Below, piece after piece: positions 9,349 to 18,844 of a stretch of DNA of 64,000 nt. Source of the stretch: Ectothiorhodospira magna (GTDB taxonomy: Bacteria > Pseudomonadota > Gammaproteobacteria > Ectothiorhodospirales > Ectothiorhodospiraceae); contig NZ_FOFO01000017.1 in the NCBI RefSeq assembly GCF_900110965.1, positions 1-64,000 of the forward strand. Reading direction: 5' to 3'. Under the pieces are notes generated by a model. That model saw nothing but the letters and a program-made list of their open reading frames with translations. It had not been told where the DNA came from and ran no database searches. Each line of letters opens with the position of its first letter. Position 1 is the first letter of the stretch. Made by a program: the position numbers and the translations under genes.

Positions 9349-10265
9349 CCCTGGTCCTGCTGCTGTCCGCGCTGCTGCTGGACCGGCTCCTGGGCGAGCC
9401 TCCCCGCTGGCACCCCCTGGTGGGTTTCGGTGCCCTGGTGGATGCCGCCGAACGCCGTTTCCATCGGGATGACCGGCGCCGGGGTGCCTGGCTGGTGGCG
9501 ATGCTGGTGATCCCGTTCGTATTGCTGGCCCTGCTGGTGTCCCTGCCGCCCTGGGGGTGGGTGGCCGAACTGGTCCTGCTCTATCTGGCCATCGGCTGGC
9601 GCAGCCTGGGCGAACACGGCAAGGGAATCGCCGATGCCCTGACCCAGGGGCACCTGGATCAGGCCCGGGAACGGGTGGCCTTTCTGGTCAGCCGGGATAC
9701 TCAAACCCTGGATGCCCAGGACATCAGCAAGGCCACCGTGGAGTCCGTGCTGGAAAACGGGAACGATGCCCTGTTTGCGCCGGTGTTCTGGTTTCTGGTG
9801 GCCGGAGCGCCCGGGGTGGTGGCCTACCGGCTGGTGAACACCCTGGATGCCATGTGGGGGTATCGCACCGATCGCTATGGTCGCTTTGGCTGGGCGGCGG
9901 CCCGGCTGGACGATGTGATGAATTGGATCCCGGCGCGCCTGACCGCTCTGGCCTATGCCCTGGCGGGCCATACGCGGGTCGCCCTTGACTGCTGGCGACG
10001 GCAGGGACGGGTCTGGAAAAGCCCCAATGCCGGCCCGGTGATGGCTGCCGGCGCCGGGGCGCTGGGCATCCGTCTGGGCGGGGCGGCGGTCTACCACGGC
10101 CGGCTGGAGGCCCGTCCGGACCTGGGGGCGGGGCAGGCGGCCCGGCCCGAGGACATCCGGCGGGCACTGGATCTCATCCGGCGGGGGATGGGGATCTGGC
10201 TGGCGTGCTTCATGTTATTGATACTGATCGGCCATCTTCTCCCCATCACGGGCGTTTCTGAATGA
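9342..10265 (+). CDS. cbiB: Adenosylcobinamide-phosphate synthase CbiB/CobD
   Basis: Membrane enzyme that attaches (R)-1-amino-2-propanol (phosphate) to adenosylcobyric acid, 307 residues. Seen: family start [20 protein letters not shown], then the conserved stretch [33 protein letters not shown] and [20 protein letters not shown]. Several hydrophobic helices occur, including one at the C terminus. The ATG at 9342 lies inside the end of cobB; the longer upstream frame is out of register with the family. Its stop overlaps the ATG of the next gene (ATGA), which encodes the enzyme making its aminopropanol phosphate substrate. In P. denitrificans naming this is cobD. Confidence 0.93.
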   Translation: MLTLVLLLSALLLDRLLGEPPRWHPLVGFGALVDAAERRFHRDDRRRGAWLVAMLVIPFVLLALLVSLPPWGWVAELVLLYLAIGWRSLGEHGKGIADALTQGHLDQARERVAFLVSRDTQTLDAQDISKATVESVLENGNDALFAPVFWFLVAGAPGVVAYRLVNTLDAMWGYRTDRYGRFGWAAARLDDVMNWIPARLTALAYALAGHTRVALDCWRRQGRVWKSPNAGPVMAAGAGALGIRLGGAAVYHGRLEARPDLGAGQAARPEDIRRALDLIRRGMGIWLACFMLLILIGHLLPITGVSE

Positions 10266-11308
10266 ATATGACCACCCCGGTGACCTTGCCCCACGGCGGC
10301 CGCCTGCGTCAGGCGGCGCGGGAAGAGGGTATCCCCCTGAGCCGCTGGCTGGATCTGTCCACCGGCATCAATCCGGTGGGCTGGCCGGTGCCCGATGGGA
10401 TGCCGGCGTCGGTCTGGTCCCGTCTGCCGGAGGAGGCCGATGGGCTGGAACAGGCTGCGGCCGCCTATTACGGTACGGATGCCCTGTTGCCGGTGGCCGG
10501 TTCCCAGGCGGCGATCCAGGCCCTGCCGGGCCTGCTGCCGCCGGGGCGACGGGTGGGGATGCTGCATCCCAGCTATGCCGAGCATGCCCATGCCTGGCAA
10601 CTGGCGGGACATCAGGTGATCCCGCTGGCCGTGGAGGCGATCGAATCCCGTCTGGACGGACTGGATGTGCTGCTGCTGGTCCATCCCAATAACCCCACCG
10701 GCGACACCTTCGCACCGTCCCGGCTGCAGGCCTGGCTGGCTGATCTGGCGGTCCGGGGTGGCTGGCTGGTGGTGGATGAAGCCTTCATGGACGCCACCCC
10801 GGACCTGAGTCTGGCCCCCCTCTGTCCCCGGCCCGGCCTGGTGGTGCTGCGCTCCCTGGGCAAGTTCTTTGGTCTGGCCGGGGCGCGGGTGGGGTTCGTC
10901 CTGGCGGAGGCGCCCCTGCTGGCCCGCCTGTCCGCCCGCCTGGGGCCCTGGTGCCTGAGCGGTCCTTCCCGCTGGGTGGCCACCCGGGCGCTGGAAGACC
11001 GGGACTGGCAGATCCGGACCCGGGCCTTACTGGCCGCCTCCGGGCTGCGTCTGCAAGCTTGCCTGAGCGCGCACGGGCTGGTGCCTGACGGCGGGACCGA
11101 TCTGTTCCAGTGGGTGCGTACCCCCCACGCCAGGCAGATCCATCAGGGGCTGCGCCGGGAAGCCATTCTTACCCGGTTGTTCACCGATCCCTTGAGTCTA
11201 CGCTTTGGTCTGCCGGCCGATGAGGCCCAATGGCAGCGTCTGGAGGTTGCGCTGGCCTGGGTGGTGGGCAGGCTGGATGACGGGCATGAGGGAGGTAATG
11301 AGCCATGA
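10262..11308 (+). CDS. cobD: L-threonine-O-3-phosphate decarboxylase (CobD; CobC in Pseudomonas naming)
   Basis: PLP enzyme, 348 residues, of the class I/II aminotransferase fold, giving (R)-1-amino-2-propanol phosphate for the nucleotide loop. Seen: N-terminal [11 protein letters not shown] and [13 protein letters not shown], the substrate/PLP motif [17 protein letters not shown], and the PLP lysine in [17 protein letters not shown] related histidinol-phosphate aminotransferase is the main alternative, but the HGG start and the location between cbiB and cobU favour CobD. Overlaps cbiB by 4 bases and cobU by 4 bases. Confidence 0.9.
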   Translation: MNMTTPVTLPHGGRLRQAAREEGIPLSRWLDLSTGINPVGWPVPDGMPASVWSRLPEEADGLEQAAAAYYGTDALLPVAGSQAAIQALPGLLPPGRRVGMLHPSYAEHAHAWQLAGHQVIPLAVEAIESRLDGLDVLLLVHPNNPTGDTFAPSRLQAWLADLAVRGGWLVVDEAFMDATPDLSLAPLCPRPGLVVLRSLGKFFGLAGARVGFVLAEAPLLARLSARLGPWCLSGPSRWVATRALEDRDWQIRTRALLAASGLRLQACLSAHGLVPDGGTDLFQWVRTPHARQIHQGLRREAILTRLFTDPLSLRFGLPADEAQWQRLEVALAWVVGRLDDGHEGGNEP

Positions 11309-11829
11309 AAGAACTGATCCTGGGCGGTGTCCGTTCCGGCAAAAGCGCCCTGGCCGAGCGTCTGGCCCTGGAGAGCGGTCTGCCGGTGACCTATGTGGCC
11401 ACCGCTCGACCCGGTGACGACGAGGAAATGCATGCGCGCATCCGCCACCACCGTGAGCGCCGTCCGTCGGACTGGACGCTGGTGGAGAGCGGGGCCGATC
11501 TGGCGGCGACACTGGTCCGCCATGCCCGTCCCGGGCATTGCCTGCTGGTGGACTGCCTCACCCTCTGGCTGACCCATCTGTTATGGGATGAGGACCCACA
11601 GACCTGCGCCCGTGAACAGGAGGACTTTCTGGGGGTGCTGCCCCGTCTGCCCGGCCGTGTGATCATGGTCAGCAATGAGACCAGCATGGGCATCGTGCCC
11701 CTGGGAGAACTGACCCGACGTTTCTGCGATGATGCCGGACGCCTGCATCAGGCGGTGGCCGCCCGTGCGGATCGCGTCGTCCTGACCGTGGCCGGCTTGC
11801 CACATACCCTGAAAGGAGAACCCCTTTGA
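11305..11829 (+). CDS. cobU: Adenosylcobinamide kinase / adenosylcobinamide-phosphate guanylyltransferase
   Basis: Bifunctional enzyme that phosphorylates adenosylcobinamide and adds GMP, 174 residues, normal for CobU/CobP. Seen: P-loop [13 protein letters not shown] at the N terminus, [17 protein letters not shown] with the HH pair following (RHHRERRP), [14 protein letters not shown], and the C-terminal [11 protein letters not shown]. Overlaps the upstream gene by 4 bases (ATGA) and its stop overlaps the TTG start of cobT, so the row cobD-cobU-cobT is probably translationally coupled. Confidence 0.93.
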   Translation: MKELILGGVRSGKSALAERLALESGLPVTYVATARPGDDEEMHARIRHHRERRPSDWTLVESGADLAATLVRHARPGHCLLVDCLTLWLTHLLWDEDPQTCAREQEDFLGVLPRLPGRVIMVSNETSMGIVPLGELTRRFCDDAGRLHQAVAARADRVVLTVAGLPHTLKGEPL

Positions 11830-12887
11830 ATCACGAAACCCCCTGGTTGCAGGTCCCCGCCGCACCGATTGATGACGCCGCCCGCCGCGCCGCGGAAGAT
11901 CGACAGACTCAGCTCACCAAACCCCTGGGTTCCCTGGGTCGCCTGGAAACCCTGGCCACCCGACTGGCGGGGATGCAGGGTACCGACAAGCCGCGGGTGG
12001 ATCAGGTGCAGATCAGCATCTTCGCCGGTGATCACGGCGTGGCGGCGGAAGGGATTTCCCGCTTTCCCCAGTCCGTCACCGCCGAGATGGTCAGGAATTT
12101 TGCCCGCGGCGGGGCCGGGATCAGTGTCCTGGCCCGCGCCATCGGTGCGACACTGGAAGTGATCAATCTGGGCACCGTGATGGAACTGGAGCCCATGTCC
12201 GGGGTGCTGGATGTGCGTCTGGGGCCGGGGACCGCCAATTTTGTCAAAGGCCCCGCCATGGATGCCCATCAGTTGGCCAAAGCCATGAATGCTGGCCGTC
12301 ACAGTGCTGAACGGGCACGCCTGGCCGGTGCCCAGCTCTATCTGGCCGGAGAAATGGGCATCGGCAACACCACGGCGGCGGCGGCCATATCCTGCGGGCT
12401 TTTGGGGCGTGACCCGGAGGTGCTGGCGGGGCCGGGGACTGGCCTGGACCCGGCGGGTGTCCAGCACAAGGCCCAGGTGCTACGTCGTGCCTTGACCCTG
12501 CATGGTTCGGAAAACCTGTCGGACCCGGTGGAATGCCTGCGTCGGGTGGGGGGGTTCGAGATTGCCGCCATGAGTGGCGCGTATCTGGCCTGCGCCCAGA
12601 TGGGCATGCCCATCCTGGTGGACGGTTTCATCAGTTCCGCCGCGGCCCTGGCCACGGTGCGCATCTGTCCCGGTGCCCGGGACTGGATGCTGTTTGCCCA
12701 TGCTTCCGCCGAGCCGGGTCATCGTCTGCTGGTGGAGGCGCTGGCGGCGGATCCCGTCCTGGATCTGGGCATGCGCCTGGGCGAGGCCAGCGGTGCCGCC
12801 ACGGCGGTGCCCCTGCTGCGTCTGGCCTGCGACATTCATTGTCACATGGCCACCTTCGCCGAGGCCCAGGTGGCGGAGGCCCACTGA
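11826..12887 (+). CDS. cobT: Nicotinate-nucleotide-dimethylbenzimidazole phosphoribosyltransferase
   Basis: Makes alpha-ribazole phosphate, the lower ligand precursor, 353 residues. Seen: [14 protein letters not shown], the conserved [36 protein letters not shown] and, near the C terminus, the catalytic-region stretch [14 protein letters not shown]. The start is TTG, overlapping the stop of cobU; GGAGAA lies 7 bases upstream of it and no family-consistent ATG follows. The next gene, an alpha-ribazole phosphatase candidate, would act on its product. Confidence 0.93.
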   Translation: MNHETPWLQVPAAPIDDAARRAAEDRQTQLTKPLGSLGRLETLATRLAGMQGTDKPRVDQVQISIFAGDHGVAAEGISRFPQSVTAEMVRNFARGGAGISVLARAIGATLEVINLGTVMELEPMSGVLDVRLGPGTANFVKGPAMDAHQLAKAMNAGRHSAERARLAGAQLYLAGEMGIGNTTAAAAISCGLLGRDPEVLAGPGTGLDPAGVQHKAQVLRRALTLHGSENLSDPVECLRRVGGFEIAAMSGAYLACAQMGMPILVDGFISSAAALATVRICPGARDWMLFAHASAEPGHRLLVEALAADPVLDLGMRLGEASGAATAVPLLRLACDIHCHMATFAEAQVAEAH

Positions 12888-12889
12888 CG

Positions 12890-13519
12890 GTGCCCGTGCC
12901 ATCCCTGCAGATTGATCTGATGCGCCACGGCCAGACCACGGGGGGCTTTGCCTTCCGGGGCAGCCTGGATGATGCACTCACCCACCAGGGGCGCGCCCAC
13001 ATGCAGGCGGGGTACGAGCGCCATGGTCCCTGGGATCGGATCATCACTTCGCCCCTGCGCCGCTGTGCGGCCCCGGCCCGGGACTGGGCCGGGGCCGATG
13101 CCCTGCCCCTGGCCCTGGAGCCGGATCTGCGGGAGATGCATTTCGGTGCCTGGGAGGGGCGCACGGCGGCGGAACTGATGGAAACGGAACCGGATGCCCT
13201 GGGCCGATTCTGGGAAGACCCGCTCAACCACATCCCTCCCGGTGCCGAACCCCTGGTGGATTTCCGGGATCGGGTACTGGCGGCCTGGCGACGGGTGTGT
13301 GAAAGCGCGATGGGGGAGCGGGTGTTGCTGGTGACCCACGGCGGCGTGATCCGTCTGATCCTGCTGCATGTACAGCAGCGCCCCCTGTCGGATCTGCTGG
13401 GTCTGGAGGTGCCCCACGCCTGTCTCTATCGCATCACCGCCCCCGGCGGGGCAGGGCAGGGCCTCCAGGTCATGGCCCTGGGTAACGACCATGGCCCCAT
13501 CCGGGAGGGGGTGGCATGA
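12890..13519 (+). CDS. cobC: Alpha-ribazole phosphatase (histidine phosphatase family)
   Basis: Predicted to remove the phosphate from alpha-ribazole-5'-phosphate (or from the cobalamin phosphate). The protein has 209 residues. Seen: the histidine-phosphatase signature LMRHGQT near the N terminus, a later SPLRRC, the acid/base region REMHFGAWEGR, and the second histidine in LVTHGGVIRL. The GTG at 12890 has GGAGG ten bases ahead; another GTG at 12896 is possible. The substrate is inferred from its place between cobT and cobS, with 4-base overlap to cobS; the family is broad. Confidence 0.85.
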   Translation: MPVPSLQIDLMRHGQTTGGFAFRGSLDDALTHQGRAHMQAGYERHGPWDRIITSPLRRCAAPARDWAGADALPLALEPDLREMHFGAWEGRTAAELMETEPDALGRFWEDPLNHIPPGAEPLVDFRDRVLAAWRRVCESAMGERVLLVTHGGVIRLILLHVQQRPLSDLLGLEVPHACLYRITAPGGAGQGLQVMALGNDHGPIREGVA

Positions 13520-14247
13520 AACCCTTTCTGGTGGCCCTGCGTTTTCTGACCCGCTTTCCCGTGAGCTGGAACTCGCCCACCGATGAGGAGGTGGGTCGCT
13601 CCATGCTGTACTACCCCCTGGTGGGCCTGCTCATGGGGCTGCCCCTGGCCGCGATGGCCTGGGCGCTGGGGGAGGGTGTGCTGGCGGCGGCGCTGATTGT
13701 CACCGCCTGGGTGCTGTTGACCGGGCTCCTGCACATGGATGGTCTGGCGGATACCGCCGATGCCTGGATCGGTGGTCTGGGGGACCGGGAGCGGACCCTG
13801 GAGATCATGAAGGACCCCCGCTGCGGTCCCGCCGGTGTCACGGCCCTGATCCTGCTGGTGCTGGTGAAGTTTGCCGCCGTGTTCGAGCTGCTGGCCCTGC
13901 CGGGGGGCTGGATCGCCCTGATCCTGGCGCCCCTGCTGGGGCGGGCCGTCGTCCTGCCCCTATTCCTGCTGACCGGGTATGTCCGTTCCGCCGGCATGGC
14001 CACCCTGCTGGCCCGGCATCTGCCTCGGCGGGGGGCGTGGCTGGTCACTGCGGGAGTGGCGCTGGCCGTCATCATCCTGGGGGGCATGGCCGGCGTCTGG
14101 GCCCTGGCGGGGGCGGCACTGGTCTTCCTGCTGGGTCGGGCCTGGATGGTGCATCGCCTCGGCGGTACCACCGGGGATACGGCCGGGGGACTGATTGAGC
14201 TGGTGGAGGCCGGGGTACTGCTCGCCGTGGTGCTGGCCTTGCAGTGA
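13516..14247 (+). CDS. cobS: Adenosylcobinamide-GDP ribazoletransferase (cobalamin synthase)
   Basis: Membrane enzyme joining adenosylcobinamide-GDP and alpha-ribazole, the last step of the pathway; 243 residues. Seen: N-terminal LRFLTRFPV, MLYYPLVGLLMG, the conserved acidic stretch LLHMDGLADTADAW followed by MKDPRCGPAG, and multiple hydrophobic helices. Closes the run of eight genes beginning with btuB; gltX follows after about 90 bases with no obvious terminator between. Confidence 0.93.
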   Translation: MKPFLVALRFLTRFPVSWNSPTDEEVGRSMLYYPLVGLLMGLPLAAMAWALGEGVLAAALIVTAWVLLTGLLHMDGLADTADAWIGGLGDRERTLEIMKDPRCGPAGVTALILLVLVKFAAVFELLALPGGWIALILAPLLGRAVVLPLFLLTGYVRSAGMATLLARHLPRRGAWLVTAGVALAVIILGGMAGVWALAGAALVFLLGRAWMVHRLGGTTGDTAGGLIELVEAGVLLAVVLALQ

Positions 14248-14336
14248 GAGGTGCCCTGATCGCAGGCAGCGGGTGAAGCCCCGCAAGTCGTCTGCTACCC
14301 TATGCTGCTTCCCATACATCCAAGCCAGAGTGATCC

Positions 14337-15743
14337 ATGAAAGTTCGCACCCGATTCGCTCCCAGTCCCACCGGCTATCTCCACATCGGCGGCGCCCGCA
14401 CGGCGTTGTTCTCCTGGCTCTATGCCCGCAAGCATGGTGGCGATTTCGTCCTGCGCATCGAGGATACGGATCTGGCCCGTTCCAATGCGGAATCGGTGAA
14501 TGCAATCCTGGAAGGCATGAACTGGCTGGGTCTGGAATACGACGAAGGCCCGTTCTACCAGACCCAGCGTTTTGACCGCTATAAAGAGGTGATCCAGCAA
14601 TTGCTGGATACCGGCCACGCCTATCACTGCTACTGCACCAAGGAAGAACTGGACGCCATGCGGGATCAGCAGATGGCGATGAAGGCCAAGCCCCGCTATG
14701 ATGGCCGCTGCCGCCTGCGGAACGAACCTCGGGAAGGGGTCAGCCCCGTCATCCGCTTCCGTAACCCCGCCGAGGGTGTCACCGTGGTGGACGACATGGT
14801 GCGTGGCCGCGTCACCTTCCAGAATACCGAACTGGATGATCTGATCATCGCCCGTTCCGATGGCACCCCCACCTACAATCTCACCGTGGTGGTGGACGAT
14901 TGGGACATGCAGATCACCCACGTGATCCGTGGCGATGATCATCTGAACAACACCCCTCGCCAGATCAACATTCTCAAGGCCCTGGGGGTGGAACCGCCCC
15001 GCTATGCCCATCTGCCCATGATCCTCGGTCCCGACGGCACCAAGCTGTCCAAGCGCCATGGGGCGGTGAGCGTGATGCAGTACCGGGATGACGGCTATCT
15101 GCCCCAGGCGCTGCTCAACTATCTGGTGCGACTGGGTTGGTCCCATGGGGATCAGGAAATCTTCAGCCTGGACGAATTGATCGAGTTGTTCGATATCTCT
15201 GATGTGAACCATTCCGCCTCGGCCATCAATCCGGAAAAGCTCCTGTGGCTGAACCAGCATTACATCAAGACCCAGACCCCCGAGTACGTGGCCCGGCAAC
15301 TGTCCTGGCACATGGGCCAGCGGGAAGTGGACCCGTCCCGGCCACCGCCGCTGCGTGACGTGGTGGAGGTGCTGCGGGAGCGGGCCAAGACCCTGGTGGA
15401 GATGGCCGATCAGAGTGTGTATTTCTTCAAGGAGTTTGATGAGTACGATGCAAAGGCAGCCCAGAAGAACCTGACCCCGGATGCCCTGCCGGTGCTCCAG
15501 GCCCTGCATGCTGCACTGGATGCCCTGGGGGAGTGGAACGCGGAGCAGATCCACGAATCCGTGACTGGTGTTTCGGAGCGGCTGGAAGTAAAATTGGGCA
15601 AGGTTGCCCAGCCCCTTCGCGTGGCGGTAACCGGCGGCTCGGTGTCGCCTTCCATTGATCAGACCCTGATGCTGATCGGTCGGGAGCGGACCCTGTCCCG
15701 GTTGCAAAAAGCCGTTGACTGGATCGCCGCAAAAAAAGTTTGA
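14337..15743 (+). CDS. gltX: Glutamate-tRNA ligase
   Basis: Class I aminoacyl-tRNA synthetase charging tRNA-Glu, 468 residues, normal length. Seen: the HIGH-type motif [16 protein letters not shown] at the N terminus, IEDTDLARS, the GDDHLNNT region and the KMSKS-type motif GTKLSKRHG in the middle; the C-terminal half is the alpha-helical anticodon-binding part. In gammaproteobacteria its product, glutamyl-tRNA, is also the start of tetrapyrrole synthesis by the C5 pathway (known of the group). A tRNA-Glu gene lies just downstream behind its own promoter. Confidence 0.96.
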   Translation: MKVRTRFAPSPTGYLHIGGARTALFSWLYARKHGGDFVLRIEDTDLARSNAESVNAILEGMNWLGLEYDEGPFYQTQRFDRYKEVIQQLLDTGHAYHCYCTKEELDAMRDQQMAMKAKPRYDGRCRLRNEPREGVSPVIRFRNPAEGVTVVDDMVRGRVTFQNTELDDLIIARSDGTPTYNLTVVVDDWDMQITHVIRGDDHLNNTPRQINILKALGVEPPRYAHLPMILGPDGTKLSKRHGAVSVMQYRDDGYLPQALLNYLVRLGWSHGDQEIFSLDELIELFDISDVNHSASAINPEKLLWLNQHYIKTQTPEYVARQLSWHMGQREVDPSRPPPLRDVVEVLRERAKTLVEMADQSVYFFKEFDEYDAKAAQKNLTPDALPVLQALHAALDALGEWNAEQIHESVTGVSERLEVKLGKVAQPLRVAVTGGSVSPSIDQTLMLIGRERTLSRLQKAVDWIAAKKV

Positions 15744-15751
15744 AAAAACTG

Positions 15752-15780
15752 TTGACAGCGTCCTGAAGGGTCCGTATAGT
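15752..15780 (+). promoter_or_regulatory. Sigma-70 promoter of the tRNA-Ala/tRNA-Glu unit
   Basis: A perfect -35 box TTGACA (15752-15757), 17 bases, then TATAGT (15775-15780). It begins 8 bases after gltX and about 58 bases before the first tRNA, so the tRNAs need not rely on gltX transcription. Confidence 0.85.
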
Positions 15781-15838
15781 ACGCAGCTTCTGAAGGACAT
15801 GACCCACACGGCAACACCGAAACGGTCATGAAGCTTTC

Positions 15839-15914
<76 letters not shown>

Positions 15915-15933
15915 ATAAAATGCAGTTTTCCTA

Positions 15934-16009
15934 GTCCCCATCGTCTAGAGGCCTAGGACACCGCCCTTTCACGGCGGCGACCGGGGTTCGAATCCCCGTG
16001 GGGACGCCA
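15934..16009 (+). tRNA. tRNA-Glu (anticodon UUC)
   Basis: Acceptor stem GTCCCCA/TGGGGAC, anticodon stem CCGCC/GGCGG enclosing CTTTCAC (anticodon TTC), T-arm GGGGTTCGAATCCCC, discriminator G and encoded CCA. Nineteen bases after tRNA-Ala, so cotranscribed. Substrate of the gltX product upstream. Confidence 0.95.
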
Positions 16010-16056
16010 ATCAGGCAGAGTTTGAATCCTTTACGGATTCCATGCTCGAAAAAGTC

Positions 16057-16086
16057 AAGGGCACCATCTCATGATGGTGCCCTTTT
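16057..16086 (+). terminator. Rho-independent terminator after the tRNAs
   Basis: A perfect 12-bp stem (AAGGGCACCATC at 16057-16068 and its complement at 16073-16084, loop TCAT) followed by T residues. It closes the tRNA transcript and separates it from the diguanylate cyclase gene. Confidence 0.9.
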
Positions 16087-16263
16087 CCTTGTGTCTGAAA
16101 AAAATCTGCTTTCGTCTTGTTTCCTGCCCTGTTGACCTGCCCCCGGTTTTGGCCCTGCTAGAATCTGGATGCAGGCTGTGGATTTTTTCGCCAGTCTTGC
16201 ACCAGATGCCCCTGGTTTGTTCAATCCTTGGGCTGCCGGTTGGTCATGGCCCTGGAGCCGAGG

Positions 16264-18156
16264 ATGGTGCTTCTTATGTCTCCACAAGCGGATCGATCCA
16301 CGCCATTATGGTTGGCCTCATCCGCCAAAGCCCTGGAGCGATTGCTGGCCATGGGACTATTTCAGGTGGCCAGTCGGGTGGTGGAATCCAGTGGAATGAT
16401 CCTGTGCCGCTGGTTGGCATCCCCCGGCTGGCCGGTGGAATATATTTCCACCAATGTCGCCCTGTGGGGATACTCGGCCCCGGAAATGATGGCCAATGGT
16501 CGTCTGTTCATTGAACTGGTGCATCCCGCCGATCGGAAACATGTGATCGAGGAAGTGGCTCGCCACGTCCGGCAGCAACACCAGCAGTTCCGATGCCAGT
16601 ATCGCATCCTTACCGCCACCGGGGAGGTGCTGTGGATCGAGGAACACAGCGGCGTTGAATATGATGCCCAGGATCGGGTGGTGCGGTTTGAGGGTGTCTT
16701 GAATGATATCACCGCCCGCAAGGGCCAGGAGCAACGGGAAAAGGGCAGAAATCGGGTGCTTTCCCTGTTGGCAGGGGGAGCAGATCTCCCGGTGATACTG
16801 GATGCCCTGGCCAGAAATGTGGAACTGGAAGACCCCGAACTGCTGTGCTGTATCACTTTGGTGGAACGGGAACGACATCGCCTGGTGGTCGGGGCTGCAC
16901 CGAGCCTGGACCCGGATTTTCAACAGGGATTTGTGCAGCATTGGAATGACTCTTTACCCAGCGCCGGTCCCAGGGCCACTGGGCGACAGATCATGTTGTC
17001 GCCGGATATTCAGGTGGATCATCGCTGGGCCGGTTTAAGACAGGCGGCGCGAAATCAGGGCATGGTGGCCTGCTGGTCGGCACCGGTTCTGTCATCGGAA
17101 GGCACCGTGCTGGGGATGTTTACCCTGTTTCATCGCCGGCATCGCCGTCCCTCGCCGGCCCGTATCCGGGCCATGCGGGAATTTGCCAATCTGGCCGCCA
17201 TCGCTATCGAGCGTACCCGGCATGTCCAGACCCTCAGGGAAAATGCCGAGCGTTGGCGCTTTGCCCTGGAGGCAGCCGGGGATGGTGTCTTTGACTGGGA
17301 TGTGCAGACCGATATTCTCACCAATTCCCGTCGTTGCAGTGAAATGCTCGGTTATAACGGGCATCAGCCCCATTGTCTGCGTTCACAGGACTGGTTTGCC
17401 CGAATACATCCAGATGATCTGGACAGGGTGCGGGAACATCTGGCTGCCCATCTGGCAGGACATATACCCCAGTACACCTGTGAGCAACGGGTGCGCGGCA
17501 AGGCCGGGGAATGGTGCTGGCTTCATGTTCGCGGCCTGGTGGTGCGCCGGGATACCGCCGGTGTGCCGCTGCGCATGGTTGGGACGGTTTCTGACATCAC
17601 CGCCCGCAAGCATATGGAGCAGGAACTCAGGGCCATGGCCACCACCGATCATCTCACCGGCCTTGCCAATCGACGCCATTTCATGGGCCGGATGCAGGAA
17701 GAAGTCCTGCGCATGGATCGAAATGCCGATTATCAGGCCGCGGTGATGATGCTGGACCTGGACCATTTCAAGCGGGTGAACGATACCCACGGCCATTCCG
17801 CCGGTGACGCTGTGCTGAGACATTTTGCAGCCCTGGTGCGCCATTGCCTGCGCAAAAATGATGCCGCCGGTCGCATGGGGGGCGAAGAATTTGCCGTATT
17901 GCTGCCGGATACGGACCTGCCGTCGGCCCAGGCTTTGGCGGAACGACTCAGGGTCCGGGTGGCCCGGATTCCTGCCCGCTGGGAAGGGGTGCAAATTCCG
18001 GTGACGGTCAGTATTGGCATCACCCTGCTGTCGGCATTGGACCTGCTGCCGGATCATGCTCTGCAACGGGCAGATGAGGCACTGTACCAGGCCAAGACCG
18101 GGGGCCGTAACCGGGTGGAAGTGATCATCACCGATCCGGCCACTGCCGATTCCTGA
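16264..18156 (+). CDS. PAS-GAF-PAS diguanylate cyclase
   Basis: Predicted to make cyclic di-GMP, 630 residues from the chosen start. Order: a PAS/PAC sensor (about residues 45-160, ending near VLNDITARK), a GAF-like domain (about 170-300, with CWSAPVLSSEGTVLGMFTLF), a second PAS/PAC (about 305-440), then a GGDEF domain. The active site reads GGEEF near residue 539, with the inhibitory I-site RKND exactly five residues before it, so both catalysis and product inhibition look intact. No membrane helix is evident. Several starts are possible: TTG 16228, ATG 16246, 16264 and 16276. The one at 16264 is preferred because GGAG lies six bases ahead. No EAL domain. Confidence 0.9.
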   Translation: MVLLMSPQADRSTPLWLASSAKALERLLAMGLFQVASRVVESSGMILCRWLASPGWPVEYISTNVALWGYSAPEMMANGRLFIELVHPADRKHVIEEVARHVRQQHQQFRCQYRILTATGEVLWIEEHSGVEYDAQDRVVRFEGVLNDITARKGQEQREKGRNRVLSLLAGGADLPVILDALARNVELEDPELLCCITLVERERHRLVVGAAPSLDPDFQQGFVQHWNDSLPSAGPRATGRQIMLSPDIQVDHRWAGLRQAARNQGMVACWSAPVLSSEGTVLGMFTLFHRRHRRPSPARIRAMREFANLAAIAIERTRHVQTLRENAERWRFALEAAGDGVFDWDVQTDILTNSRRCSEMLGYNGHQPHCLRSQDWFARIHPDDLDRVREHLAAHLAGHIPQYTCEQRVRGKAGEWCWLHVRGLVVRRDTAGVPLRMVGTVSDITARKHMEQELRAMATTDHLTGLANRRHFMGRMQEEVLRMDRNADYQAAVMMLDLDHFKRVNDTHGHSAGDAVLRHFAALVRHCLRKNDAAGRMGGEEFAVLLPDTDLPSAQALAERLRVRVARIPARWEGVQIPVTVSIGITLLSALDLLPDHALQRADEALYQAKTGGRNRVEVIITDPATADS

Positions 18157-18182
18157 AGGCAGGGGGGTTTGAACAGTTTGCC

Positions 18183-18210
18183 TTGAACCTATACATAACT
18201 ATGCTAGAAT
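18183..18210 (+). promoter_or_regulatory. Probable promoter of the IS607 genes
   Basis: TTGAAC (18183-18188), 16 bases, TAGAAT (18205-18210), immediately before the tnpA ATG at 18218. The short leader leaves no strong ribosome site. Confidence 0.45.
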
Positions 18211-18217
18211 CTCCAAA

Positions 18218-18844
18218 ATGAAAAGATTGGTAAGCATAGGCGAAGCCGCTTCGGCGCTGGGCGTGTCGATCACGACCCTGCGCCGCTGGGAGGCATCGGG
18301 CAGGCTAATCCCCGAATACACGGCGGGGGGCCACCGCCGCTACGACCTCGCCAAGCTCAAGCCCGAACTGTTCCGCGCCGAAGCGGACGCGCAGCGCCGC
18401 ACCGTGGCCTATGCCCGCGTCTGCAGCCATGACCAGAAGGACGATCTGGAGCGGCAAAAGCAGGTACTGGAACTGTACTGCGCCCGTCAGGGCTGGACGT
18501 TCGAGGTCATCGCCGACCTGGGTTCTGGTATGAACTATCACAAGAAGGGCTTGAAGAAGCTGCTCGATGCCATCATCGACGGGCAAGTCGGTCGGCTGGT
18601 CATCACACACAAAGATCGGCTGTTGCGCTTTGGCGCGGAACTGGTGTTTGCCATCTGCGAAGCGAAAAACGTCGAGGTCGTGATCCTTAACCAAGGTGAG
18701 GACACCACGTTTGAGGAAGACCTGGCCAGGGACGTGCTGGAGATCATCACTGTGTTTTCCGCTCGGTTGTACGGCTCGCGCAGTCGCAAGAACCAGAAGC
18801 TGCTCGATGGCGTGCGCCAAGCCGTGGAGGCGGCGCAATGCTGA
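18218..18844 (+). CDS. tnpA: IS607 serine recombinase TnpA with Ser-to-Cys change at the catalytic position
   Basis: Site-specific recombinase that would move the element, 208 residues. Residues 1-45 are a MerR-like helix-turn-helix (GVSITTLRRWEASGRL, then TAGGHRRY). From residue 62 comes the serine-recombinase core with YARV, DQKDDLERQ and, later, KDRLLRFG. In this family the residue directly after YARV is the nucleophilic serine; here it is Cys69 (codon TGC at 18422-18424), followed by an ordinary Ser70. The rest of the protein is full length and unbroken. The copy may therefore be unable to move by itself. Overlaps tnpB by 7 bases. Confidence 0.9.
   Translation: MKRLVSIGEAASALGVSITTLRRWEASGRLIPEYTAGGHRRYDLAKLKPELFRAEADAQRRTVAYARVCSHDQKDDLERQKQVLELYCARQGWTFEVIADLGSGMNYHKKGLKKLLDAIIDGQVGRLVITHKDRLLRFGAELVFAICEAKNVEVVILNQGEDTTFEEDLARDVLEIITVFSARLYGSRSRKNQKLLDGVRQAVEAAQC

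Noticed and set aside
16133-16175. Sigma-70 promoter for the diguanylate cyclase (TTGACC and TAGAAT)
   Set aside because: The two boxes are 21 bases apart, too far for a normal promoter.
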